From the NCBI RefSeq assembly GCF_000508185.1, contig NZ_AYOY01000113.1, positions 1 through 62,217 of the forward strand: 62,217 nt of DNA. Reading direction: 5' to 3'. Below, one piece after another: positions 7,926 to 16,656 of this stretch. The translations under genes and the position numbers were made by a program. The DNA comes from Sphingobium sp. C100. Lineage in GTDB: Bacteria > Pseudomonadota > Alphaproteobacteria > Sphingomonadales > Sphingomonadaceae. Under the pieces are notes generated by a model, which saw nothing but the letters and a program-made list of their open reading frames with translations, searched no databases and was not told the DNA's origin. Within the stretch, counting starts at the first letter, position 1; the number at the start of each line of letters is the position of its first letter.

Positions 7926-9752
7926 GTGATCGGTGAGGACAAGAGGCCACGTTGGGTGCGTGACCTAACGCGGTTTCTTCCGCTGAAAAGCCAGTTCGTG
8001 CTTACCGGAAACGTGCGCGACCTCCAAATCAGGGTAATCGGCGACCGTGCGGCCGCCGCCTCGCTCAACGACGTATTGGCTGCAACACTTAGCGAGGCCG
8101 GTTATCCCGATATTGTCCGCTATGATCCGGTTCATGGCTTCGCAGTAAATCCCGGTCCCGACGGTCCCTCGGTCGATCCCGATGCCCCGCTGGTCCGTCT
8201 AGGGCTCACCCCTGCAGACGGGCGCGCGGCGGGTGGCTCCGATCTCTTGTCGAGTACCCTGCAACGATTGGCCGCACTCGATGGCGAGCCGCTCGCGCTT
8301 ATTGTCGATTTTGCCTCGCGGCTGATCGTCCGAAGCGACGCACTCGCACCCGCCGAGCAGCAATTGTTCACACGCGCACTTGTCACAAGTCAGACCGCTG
8401 AGGCGAGACCGGTCGGCCCCGATCGTACGCCGCGCTTCAATTGCGTCATTTGGATCGTCGAAAAGGAGGGCGATCTTCCCGACTGGCTGACCATCGACAA
8501 TCCGCGGCTACGCCACATTCCCATCGCGCCGCCGGACCGCGCGTCCCGCCGAGCCGTAGCGCCGTCGCTTGTCAGGGGGATGCCCGGCGGGCGCGAAGCC
8601 TCGCCCGACGAACTCGAAAAAGCTCAGGATGAGCTGGTCGATGCCACAGAGGGCATGCTGTTGGTCGACCTCAATGCCGTCTCGCAGCTCGCCCGCGCCG
8701 AGGGCGTGTTGATCGGAGACGTCGCCGAGGCAGTCCGGAGATACAAAGTCGGCGTCACCGAAGACGCCTGGAAACAGATCGAGCGCAGCCGTATTCTGGC
8801 GGGCGCCGACACCATTCGGCGGCGGGTCGTCGGTCAGGACCATGCGGTGGTCCATTTGCTCGACATCGTAAAGCGCGCAGCGACGGGCATTGGCGGAGGG
8901 AAACGAGGTGGGCGCCCGCGCGGTATCGCCTTTCTCGCCGGGCCGACCGGGGTCGGCAAGACCGAACTCGCCAAGACGATCACGGAATTGCTGTTCGGCG
9001 ACGAGAGCGCATACATCCGGTTCGATATGTCTGAATTCAGTGCCGAGCACGCCGACCAGCGGCTGATCGGCGCGCCCCCGGGCTATGTCGGCTACGACGT
9101 GGGTGGCGAGCTTACCAACGCGGTGCGCGAGAGGCCCTTCAGTGTGGTCTTGTTCGATGAAATCGAGAAGGCGCACCCCCGCATCCTCGATAAATTTCTG
9201 CAGATCCTCGACGATGGGGTGCTGACGTCCGGCCGCGGCGATCGCGTGTATTTTTCCGAGGCGCTGATCATTTTCACGTCGAACCTTGGTATCTATTCGA
9301 CAGGCCCCGACGGCCTGCGCCGCGCCAATGTCACCCCCGACCAGCCATTCGAAGATGTCCAGAGCCGGGTTCGGGCGGAGATCGAAAACCACTTCAAGCT
9401 TGTGCTGAATCGTCCCGAGATTCTGAATCGCTTCGGGGAGAATATCATCGTCTTCGACTTTATCCGCGAGACAGTAGCCGGAAGCATCTTCGACTCGATG
9501 GTGGCTTCGGTCCTCAAGGACGCAACGGCGTCGGGACACCCGATCGCGATCGCTCCGGAAGCCAATGTCACGCTACGCAAACTTTGCACTGCGGATCTCT
9601 CCAATGGGGGGCGCGGCATTCGCAACAAGATTGAGGCCCATCTGATCAACCCCTTGGCCCGCGCACTGTTTGAACGAGACGGGATCGGACCGGCTGTCAT
9701 TCGCCGGATCGAAGCGGGCCCGATTACGACGCTGGAATTGGGTGACGCCTGA
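7926..9752 (+). CDS. ClpA/B-like AAA+ ATPase (island gene D)
   Basis: This 608-residue AAA+ protein has one ATPase module of the ClpA/ClpB second-ring type. Visible motifs are Walker A GPTGVGKTE with Lys345, Walker B VVLFDEIEKAH with Asp411-Glu412, the pore-loop region GAPPGYVGYD, sensor-1 TSNLG, and the arginine-finger region RPEILNRF. The N-terminal 300 residues begin RWVRDLTRFLPLKSQFVL and resemble a divergent substrate- or partner-binding region; no Clp N-domain repeat or ClpP-binding loop is obvious. I chose GTG 7926 because AGGGGG sits nine bases before it. The stop overlaps the next start (TGATG). It is probably a remodelling or switch ATPase of the island, with hexamer formation expected from family. 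Confidence 0.85.
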   Translation: MIGEDKRPRWVRDLTRFLPLKSQFVLTGNVRDLQIRVIGDRAAAASLNDVLAATLSEAGYPDIVRYDPVHGFAVNPGPDGPSVDPDAPLVRLGLTPADGRAAGGSDLLSSTLQRLAALDGEPLALIVDFASRLIVRSDALAPAEQQLFTRALVTSQTAEARPVGPDRTPRFNCVIWIVEKEGDLPDWLTIDNPRLRHIPIAPPDRASRRAVAPSLVRGMPGGREASPDELEKAQDELVDATEGMLLVDLNAVSQLARAEGVLIGDVAEAVRRYKVGVTEDAWKQIERSRILAGADTIRRRVVGQDHAVVHLLDIVKRAATGIGGGKRGGRPRGIAFLAGPTGVGKTELAKTITELLFGDESAYIRFDMSEFSAEHADQRLIGAPPGYVGYDVGGELTNAVRERPFSVVLFDEIEKAHPRILDKFLQILDDGVLTSGRGDRVYFSEALIIFTSNLGIYSTGPDGLRRANVTPDQPFEDVQSRVRAEIENHFKLVLNRPEILNRFGENIIVFDFIRETVAGSIFDSMVASVLKDATASGHPIAIAPEANVTLRKLCTADLSNGGRGIRNKIEAHLINPLARALFERDGIGPAVIRRIEAGPITTLELGDA

Positions 9753-10396
9753 TGCAAATGTCTCTCTCGCGCCTGCATTTTCCTGTTACGTCCCTCGGGA
9801 CCGGTCGTCGCATCGGGCTGTGGTTCCAGGGATGCAGCATTCGCTGTCCGGGCTGTATTTCGGTCGACACTTGGGAGCAGGGCGTCGGATTGGTGCCGAT
9901 CGCGGACGTGGTTGCGCGTATTTCTGCGCTCGCCGGTGAAGCCGATGGCCTTACCATTTCCGGCGGCGAACCGTTCGAGCAACCAGAGGCACTGGCAGCG
10001 ATTCTCGCCGCGTGGCGCGGTGTCTCGAAACGGTCGGTGCTTGTCTTCACCGGACGCGAAATGCACGAGGTCGAGGCCTGGCTTGCGATCAACCCCGGTC
10101 TTGTCGACGCGATCATTACCGGTCCGTTCCGTTCGGACCTCGCACAGACAGTCGCCCTGCGCGGCAGTGACAATCAGAAGCTCCATGTCCTCTCCCCGCT
10201 CGGAAGGGAGCTGCGCATCTTCGACCGACCGCTGGGCGATGGAGACCGCCGTCTCGACATCATGTTCGATGAGGATGGCGACGCGTGGGTTGCCGGAATT
10301 CCGGCGCGCGGAGACATCGGGCGGCTGCGCCGCGCGCTCGCCTCTTCGGGCCATCACGCGATTACGTCGGATGCGCACGGGATGTTCGGCGCATGA
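9752..10396 (+). CDS. radical SAM activase-like protein (4Fe-4S single cluster, island gene E)
   Basis: This 214-residue protein is of the NrdG/PflA-like short radical SAM type. The cluster motif CSIRCPGC gives Cys28, Cys32 and Cys35 (CX3CX2C), and the SAM-binding GGEPFEQPE follows at about residues 71-79. Such enzymes use a 4Fe-4S cluster and S-adenosylmethionine to make a 5'-deoxyadenosyl radical, and NrdG/PflA activate glycyl-radical enzymes. No glycyl-radical enzyme is seen nearby; its neighbours on both sides overlap it (ATPase upstream, giant helicase downstream), so its target is probably another protein or a nucleotide. The last third (IMFDEDGDAWVAGIP) is short of a full TIM barrel. 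Family is confident, substrate unknown. Confidence 0.88.
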   Translation: MQMSLSRLHFPVTSLGTGRRIGLWFQGCSIRCPGCISVDTWEQGVGLVPIADVVARISALAGEADGLTISGGEPFEQPEALAAILAAWRGVSKRSVLVFTGREMHEVEAWLAINPGLVDAIITGPFRSDLAQTVALRGSDNQKLHVLSPLGRELRIFDRPLGDGDRRLDIMFDEDGDAWVAGIPARGDIGRLRRALASSGHHAITSDAHGMFGA

Positions 10397-13300
10397 TCCG
10401 CTTCTGCCCCAGCTGCCGAACCGAGCGGCCAATCGAGGAGATGTTCTGCGAGGGCGACCGCGACGGCGCGCTGTGCGACTGGCCTTTATCAAGCCTTCCT
10501 TTGCGGCAGCCCGGCTGGCGTCCGGCCGAAGTCGCTTCCCCGACTTCATCGCCATTGCCGGTGCAACGATGCGCGAACGGGCATGCCGTTGATGCCGGTG
10601 ATCTCCTATGTTCGACCTGTGGGGGCGACGTGCTGGAGAATTCGGCCGTCCCGTCGCAGACGCCTGCGAACGATCCGGAGTCTCCGGGTGCTGTTCCGCC
10701 GTCGGACGATCCGGCCGATACCGAGACGGTCATCGGCGAATGGCGACTAATCAGAAGGCTGGCCACGACCAGCCATGTGCGTGAGCGCTATGAAGTCCTG
10801 CGGGATTCCGACGGGCGCGAAGCGATCCTCACGTTATACGCGGAAGGCAGCGAACCCGACCCCGAAGTGTATGACGTGCTGCGCACGCTCAACCGCGACC
10901 ATGTCCCTGAGGTCCTCGAGACCGGCCATCATGGCGACCGGGCCTATGAGGTCTCGGAAGATTTGCGCGGCAGCACCTTCGCCGATCTGGGGTTGGTCGC
11001 CAACGATCTCGCCAACCTGTCCCGGATCATCGAGGAGGTCGGCGGTGCGCTCGCTGCGCTTGCGGAATGTGGACTGCGCCACCGGGATTTGAGGCCCGGA
11101 GCGATCATGGTGCGATCGCGCGACCCCCTGGATCTTGTCATTACCGGGTTCGGCTCGGCACGGCTCTCCAACTATGATCTCGATATCGTGTCACCGCTCG
11201 AAATCACCCGCTACACGGCGCCCGAAGCGGTCGCCGGCGGCGTTGCGGCTGCAAGCGATTGGTGGAGCTTGGGGATGCTCATCCTCGAGCAGGTCACTCG
11301 TGGAGCTTGTTTCGCCGACGCCGACGACCAGGCGTTTCTCATCAATGTGCTGACGAATGGCGCGCCGATTCCCGAGGACCTTGCGCCGGAAGTTGACGCT
11401 CTGCTGCGCGGCCTGCTGTCGCCTGACCGACGAACGCGCTGGTGCTGGCCGGAAATCCGGCGTTGGCTCGACGGCGACATTCCAGAAGCCCCTCCGAGAC
11501 AGGGCGCCGCGCAAGATGATCATGCGAAGCGTTCGATTACGCTTGCGGGCAGGCGCTTTTCGGGTGGCGCCCAGTTTGCGCTCGCGGCGGCCGAAGCGGA
11601 ACATTGGGACGAAGCGCGCACGCTTTTGCTGCGCGGCGAGCTGGCAACCTGGATGGAGGAAGCCGCCCTTCATCCCGAACTGCGCGCCGAAATCCGCCAG
11701 ATTGCCGCTCTTGAGACCGTTGCCGAAGATTTCCGTCTCGCCTTGGCGCTGAAGGCGCTCAATCCTTCGATGCCCTTGGTCGTGCGCGGCGAGATCGTCA
11801 CGCCTGGCTGGCTAATGGACCATGTTGATGAGGGGTACGCCCTGATCACCGGCCCGGTGCCGGACCGCCTGGAACGCGAAGATGCGGAGCTCTGGCTGGC
11901 CCGTCTCAAACGGCGCGAGACCAGAGTCCGCGAGCGTGCGCGGCAGCTCGACGTCGAACTCGACGACACGAAGCTCAGAACATTGGCGCTCTCCACTTCG
12001 AAAAGTCGCCTGGCTGGCGTGTGGGAAGAGCAGCGTCGCATCCTTCCCGACACGGATCATCCGGGGCTCCTGGCGATCATCGAACGGCGTATCACCGAGG
12101 AGGAGGATCTCATTCTCCTGCTCAGTGCTGCAACGTCGCAGTTCCGGACTGCCGACGCCATCGTCGAAGAGGCGGAGCAGGTCGCGCGCCGGGCCGGCCT
12201 GGAGGACTTTGATCCTGTCGCCGCGCACAGCCGTCTCGCACTGCCACGCCGAGAGGTTCATGCCGAGATCGAGGCAAGAACCGAGGGTTTCGCGCGTTGT
12301 GGGATCGAGCGCATCGATGAATGGGCTGACCAGTTCCGCCTTGAACGGCGGCTCCCCATCGCACGCGCCTTGGCCGTACTGGCAGTGGCGGACGATCGCT
12401 GGCGTCAGCCACCCCGGCAATCCTACGTCGCCACGCTGCTCGACTTTTTCGCCCGTCGCATCACGGGCTCGATCATGCGCGGTCCCCTTACGCGCATGAT
12501 CATCGGCAAGACGACGGCCCGCCTAGACCTTGTCGAACTCGATTCCGCCCGCCGCGGCGCCGGCGAACTGCTTGACCATGTGCTGCTGCGCAATGATCAG
12601 GCCATCGACATCGATCCCGCGCCGCTGACCGATGACCCTCGTATCGAGCGACGGTTGCGGACGCTGTATGCGCATGCCACGCTTTACCGGCGCGACACGG
12701 GCATCGATGGCCTCTACCTCGGCTTTCCGTTCCTCGTGATGCAGGAAGCCAGGTCGAGCACGAGGCCGAGGATCGCGCCGATATTGCTCTGGCCGGTCCG
12801 GCTCAGTCCGGAGGTAGGATCAAGAGGTCGGGTAACGCTGGCCTTCGATCGTGATCGCGAGGAGGTCAGGCTCAATCCTGCCTTTGAAACCCTGCTGGGG
12901 ATGGAAGGCGCGGGCCGTTGGCGCGAGGCGGCCGACGAGGTGCTTTCCCGATCGTCGGTCAATGCCGCCGAAGTGGTCGAGGCATTTCGCGAGCTTGCCG
13001 CCGTGGATGGCCGCGACCTCGTAGCGCTACCTTCCAAGGATCTAAAAGCAAAGCCGGGGGACGACCGCGTCGTCTGTTCAGCAGCCTTGTTTCATTTGGG
13101 CTTTCTGGGTCAGGCCGTGATGGAAGATCTGCGGCAGCTCAAGGCCATGCCGCCCGGAGGATCGAGCCTCGAAACCGCGTTCCGCGTCGGTGAGGATGTC
13201 GAACGGCCCGCGCCCGTGCGCGTCCCGGAATTAGAGCGGTACTTCACGGCGGATAGCGACCCTTCGCAAGAAGCGGCGGTTCTGGAAGCGCGAAACGGCC

Positions 13301-16300
13301 GCGGGTTGCTGATCGAAGGGCCGCCCGGAACCGGCAAGAGCCAGACGATCGTGAATATGGTCGCCGACGCGATCGGCACGGGGCGCAGCCTGCTCGTCGT
13401 GTGCCAGAAGCAGGCTGCCCTCGAAGTCGTGCACAAACGTCTCGATGCAGCGGGATTGGGCGAGCGTGTCGTCATGGTCAATGACGTCAATAAGGATCGC
13501 GAGCCGGTGATCCGCGCCATTCGCGAGCAGTTGGACGACCTTTTTCAACGCCCCCATGGCGCGACCGGATGGCGTCAGCAGCGTCACCAGACGGCCGCTC
13601 GCATCGAGGCCCTGGAGCAGGAACTTGATGGGCAGCATCGCGCGCTGCACGCGACGGATGCCCAGACCGGACTCTCCTACCGACTCATTCTAGGGGACCT
13701 GATCGGCCTCGCCCGGGAGGGTCAGACGCCGCCGCTGCCGTCCCTGCGGCACTTGGTCGGAACGTTGGACCCCGGCCAATTGGCTGTGCTTCAGGAGGTT
13801 TGTGCGCCGGTCGCCCGCCTCTGGCTGCCCGCGCGCTATGAAGAAAGCGCGCTCGCCGACACCCGTCCATTTGGCGTCGACGACGGCACGATCGAGACTT
13901 TCACTGAAGATGTTCGGGCCTTTTCACGCGTCGAAGCCGAGCGAATGTCGGTCATCGAGCGTACCCCCAACGCGCTGACCATCAACGACCCCGAGCCCTA
14001 TCGTGCCTGGTCGCTCGAGCATGGTGCGCCGCTGCTCTCGATCGAGCAGGAGTCGCGTGATCGCCTCGCGCGCTGGCTCGATCGTCTTGCGGGCGCTTCG
14101 GAGCGCGCACCTGGGCAAACCGCCATGCATGCGGGCCTGATGGAAATCGAAGCGTCTTTGCTTCGCTTGCCCTCTGACGAGGCGCCGGACGATGCTATCG
14201 AGGTCGCTCGGGCGATGTCCGACGAAGAGCTTGCGGACTGGACAATCGTCTCCGACCGGTTGCTCGAGCGGCCGGGCCTTCTCGAACGCCTGAACCCATC
14301 ACGCTGGATGGCCTCTTGGCGTCGGCGGCAGCTTTTCAAACGCGAGGGGCTCGCTGATGGCGTCGCATTCGGTGCGGCGCTCCACCGGGAAGAGTCGCTT
14401 CGCCCGATACGCCTGCGCCTCATCGAGGCGGTCAACGAAATCGGCGAGCCCTCCGGGCAATTGCCGCCGCTCAGAGTGCCGCAATTGCTCAGCGCCGCTC
14501 GCGCAGCGCTGGGCCAACTCGCGGCGGCCGAGGATCTCGTCCGCCGTCTTGAGCTGTACCCCGAGCGCAATACGGCCTTTGCCATGGCGCGGGCAGCGAG
14601 CCGCCAAGCAGTGGCGGACCTGATCGAAGGCATTGATCAGGGATTGGCGCGGCATGCGGCGCGAACTACCTGTGCGGCTGCGCTAGCCCGCCTCAAGCCA
14701 TGGATGGCAGATGACTGGGTCGAGAATCGTCAGAAAGCAATAATCGGCGACACGACCAATGAGACGCCCGTCGGCATGCTTGAACAAGCCTTGCCGCATG
14801 TCGTTGCCTATCAGCGCTTTCGCGCGCGTGTTCCCCAGCTGGGTGCAGAGGCCATGGCGGTCTTCGGAGAGTTCGGGCGCATTCGGGAACGCATTGAAGC
14901 TTTGCCAGCGGAAGAGCTCGAACCGACCGTGCGGCGCGTCATGGCAACAGAAGCCCGCCTGGCGTGGAAGATGCGGCTCGAGGCCGAGGACCCGACGCTT
15001 TTGCTTGAGGCCTCGGAGCTCGAAGCCAAAGCATCTTCTCTCAAAGCAGCCGATGGAGAAATGCGGACGCTCAACCGGCGCCTTCTGGTTGAAGGCCTCG
15101 ACGCCAGCCGGTTGCGACCGTTGCGCGAATGGGAGGACATCACCCGATTGCGCGGTGTTCGTGCCAAGCGACTGCGCGAATTTGTCGACAAAGGCGCTGA
15201 CCTCGGCCTCATGCAGCTCAGGCCGGTCTGGCTGGTGAACCCCGACGTCGCCAGTCGGCTCCTGCCATTGCGGAAGGCCCTTTTCGACACGGTCATCTTC
15301 GATGAAGCATCCCAGATGCCGATCGAATATGCGCTGCCGACGCTCTATCGCAGCTGCAATATGATCGTCAGTGGCGACGAAAAGCAGATGCCCCCCACGG
15401 CGTTTTTCGCAAGCCGCGTCGAAAGCGACGAAGCCGAAATCTACGATGGACAGGAGGCCGGTGACGAACTTGGCGAGGAAGAGCGCGACGCGGTGGCAGA
15501 GACCTGGAACCGGCGTGAAATCAAGGATTGTCCGGATCTACTTCAGCTTGCCAAGACCGTCTTGCCCTCCACGACCCTGCAAATTCACTATCGATCCGCC
15601 TATCGAGAGCTGATCCAGTTCTCCAACGCCTCATTCTACGTCAACCGACTCAGCGTGCCCGCACGTCATCCCGCAGAGGAGATCAGGCGGGCGCGACCCA
15701 TCGAGATGATCCGGGCCGAAGGTATCTACGAGGATCAAACCAACCGCACGGAAGCCGAGCGTGTCGCAGACGCCCTTCGCGACCTGTGGCGACCGTGCGC
15801 AACCAAGCTTCCGACCGTCGGCGTCGTCACTTTCAATCGCAAGCAGGCTGACCTGATAGAGGAAGTCCTCGAAGATCGCGCCGAACAAGATGCGGCCTTT
15901 CGCACTGCGTTGACCCGCGAGCGGGACCGCCTTGAGGGCGGCGAGGATATGGGCTTCTTCGTCAAGAACGTCGAAAATGTTCAGGGCGACGAACGAGACG
16001 TGATCATCTTCTCGTCCACCTTCGGCCGCAATGCGCAGGGCACCTTCCGGCGATTCTTTGGCGTCCTGGGTCAAACCGGCGGCGAACGTCGTCTGAACGT
16101 CGCCGTGACGCGCGCGCGGCAAAAGGTCATCCTCGTCACGTCGATGCCGATCCCGCTGATTTCGGACCTACTGTCGACACGGCGGCAGGCCGTGAGCCCG
16201 CGGGACTTCCTGCAGGCCTATTTCGAATATGCCCGCTGCATTTCAGACGGCGATCTGGAAGCGGCGGCGCTGCTGCTGACAAGGCTTACCCCCGAGCAGC

Positions 16301-16656
16301 GCCGCAGCCTCGGTCGCCATGATGGACTGGGCGACGGGCTCGAGGAAGCCGTCGCCGCCGAGATCGAAGCCCTGGGATGGAAGCCGGCCCCGGTGAGCGA
16401 TGACGGTGCCTTTGGTCTCGATTTCGCGATCGAAGATCCCCGCACTGGCTTGTATGGGATCGGTATCGAATGTGATGCGCCCCGTCACGGGCTGCTTGTG
16501 AATGCGCGGGCGCGCGAAATGTGGCGCCCGAGCGTACTTCGCCGATCGATTCCCGTCATCCACCGGGTCTCCTCCCATCGCTGGTTCCATGAGCCGATCC
16601 GCGAACGCGACCGCCTTAAAGCCGCGGTAAGCGCGGCAATGGAGAAGCGGCCATGA
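10393..16656 (+). CDS. zinc ribbon - pseudokinase - SF1 helicase (COG1112-like) - nuclease fusion (island gene F)
   Basis: This giant has 2087 residues. Two zinc-ribbon-like segments open it (Cys5-x2-Cys8, Cys19, Cys28, then RCANGH...CSTCGG). A protein-kinase fold follows at about 115-350: HRD at 230-232 and APE and DWWSLGML motifs remain, but the beta3 Lys is absent (AILTLY), the catalytic-loop Asn is Ala, and DFG is Gly252-Phe-Gly. After a helical stretch comes an SF1/UPF1-like helicase of the COG1112 type: Walker A GPPGTGKSQT with Lys982, DEAS at 1637-1640, and C-terminal motifs GDERDVIIFS and NVAVTRARQK. The last 120 residues resemble a Vsr/MTES_1575-type nuclease (Asp2010, GIECD at 2024-2028). 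ATG 10393 overlaps gene E and the stop overlaps gene G. It is closest in layout to helicase-kinase proteins of anti-phage systems such as Mokosh type I, but with a degenerate kinase. Confidence 0.88.
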   Translation: MIRFCPSCRTERPIEEMFCEGDRDGALCDWPLSSLPLRQPGWRPAEVASPTSSPLPVQRCANGHAVDAGDLLCSTCGGDVLENSAVPSQTPANDPESPGAVPPSDDPADTETVIGEWRLIRRLATTSHVRERYEVLRDSDGREAILTLYAEGSEPDPEVYDVLRTLNRDHVPEVLETGHHGDRAYEVSEDLRGSTFADLGLVANDLANLSRIIEEVGGALAALAECGLRHRDLRPGAIMVRSRDPLDLVITGFGSARLSNYDLDIVSPLEITRYTAPEAVAGGVAAASDWWSLGMLILEQVTRGACFADADDQAFLINVLTNGAPIPEDLAPEVDALLRGLLSPDRRTRWCWPEIRRWLDGDIPEAPPRQGAAQDDHAKRSITLAGRRFSGGAQFALAAAEAEHWDEARTLLLRGELATWMEEAALHPELRAEIRQIAALETVAEDFRLALALKALNPSMPLVVRGEIVTPGWLMDHVDEGYALITGPVPDRLEREDAELWLARLKRRETRVRERARQLDVELDDTKLRTLALSTSKSRLAGVWEEQRRILPDTDHPGLLAIIERRITEEEDLILLLSAATSQFRTADAIVEEAEQVARRAGLEDFDPVAAHSRLALPRREVHAEIEARTEGFARCGIERIDEWADQFRLERRLPIARALAVLAVADDRWRQPPRQSYVATLLDFFARRITGSIMRGPLTRMIIGKTTARLDLVELDSARRGAGELLDHVLLRNDQAIDIDPAPLTDDPRIERRLRTLYAHATLYRRDTGIDGLYLGFPFLVMQEARSSTRPRIAPILLWPVRLSPEVGSRGRVTLAFDRDREEVRLNPAFETLLGMEGAGRWREAADEVLSRSSVNAAEVVEAFRELAAVDGRDLVALPSKDLKAKPGDDRVVCSAALFHLGFLGQAVMEDLRQLKAMPPGGSSLETAFRVGEDVERPAPVRVPELERYFTADSDPSQEAAVLEARNGRGLLIEGPPGTGKSQTIVNMVADAIGTGRSLLVVCQKQAALEVVHKRLDAAGLGERVVMVNDVNKDREPVIRAIREQLDDLFQRPHGATGWRQQRHQTAARIEALEQELDGQHRALHATDAQTGLSYRLILGDLIGLAREGQTPPLPSLRHLVGTLDPGQLAVLQEVCAPVARLWLPARYEESALADTRPFGVDDGTIETFTEDVRAFSRVEAERMSVIERTPNALTINDPEPYRAWSLEHGAPLLSIEQESRDRLARWLDRLAGASERAPGQTAMHAGLMEIEASLLRLPSDEAPDDAIEVARAMSDEELADWTIVSDRLLERPGLLERLNPSRWMASWRRRQLFKREGLADGVAFGAALHREESLRPIRLRLIEAVNEIGEPSGQLPPLRVPQLLSAARAALGQLAAAEDLVRRLELYPERNTAFAMARAASRQAVADLIEGIDQGLARHAARTTCAAALARLKPWMADDWVENRQKAIIGDTTNETPVGMLEQALPHVVAYQRFRARVPQLGAEAMAVFGEFGRIRERIEALPAEELEPTVRRVMATEARLAWKMRLEAEDPTLLLEASELEAKASSLKAADGEMRTLNRRLLVEGLDASRLRPLREWEDITRLRGVRAKRLREFVDKGADLGLMQLRPVWLVNPDVASRLLPLRKALFDTVIFDEASQMPIEYALPTLYRSCNMIVSGDEKQMPPTAFFASRVESDEAEIYDGQEAGDELGEEERDAVAETWNRREIKDCPDLLQLAKTVLPSTTLQIHYRSAYRELIQFSNASFYVNRLSVPARHPAEEIRRARPIEMIRAEGIYEDQTNRTEAERVADALRDLWRPCATKLPTVGVVTFNRKQADLIEEVLEDRAEQDAAFRTALTRERDRLEGGEDMGFFVKNVENVQGDERDVIIFSSTFGRNAQGTFRRFFGVLGQTGGERRLNVAVTRARQKVILVTSMPIPLISDLLSTRRQAVSPRDFLQAYFEYARCISDGDLEAAALLLTRLTPEQRRSLGRHDGLGDGLEEAVAAEIEALGWKPAPVSDDGAFGLDFAIEDPRTGLYGIGIECDAPRHGLLVNARAREMWRPSVLRRSIPVIHRVSSHRWFHEPIRERDRLKAAVSAAMEKRP

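Noticed and set aside
10393..16656. Calling the island Mokosh type I
   Set aside because: The helicase-kinase layout is similar, but the kinase is degenerate, the nuclease is fused and not of the PLD type, and an AAA+ ATPase and radical SAM protein are added.
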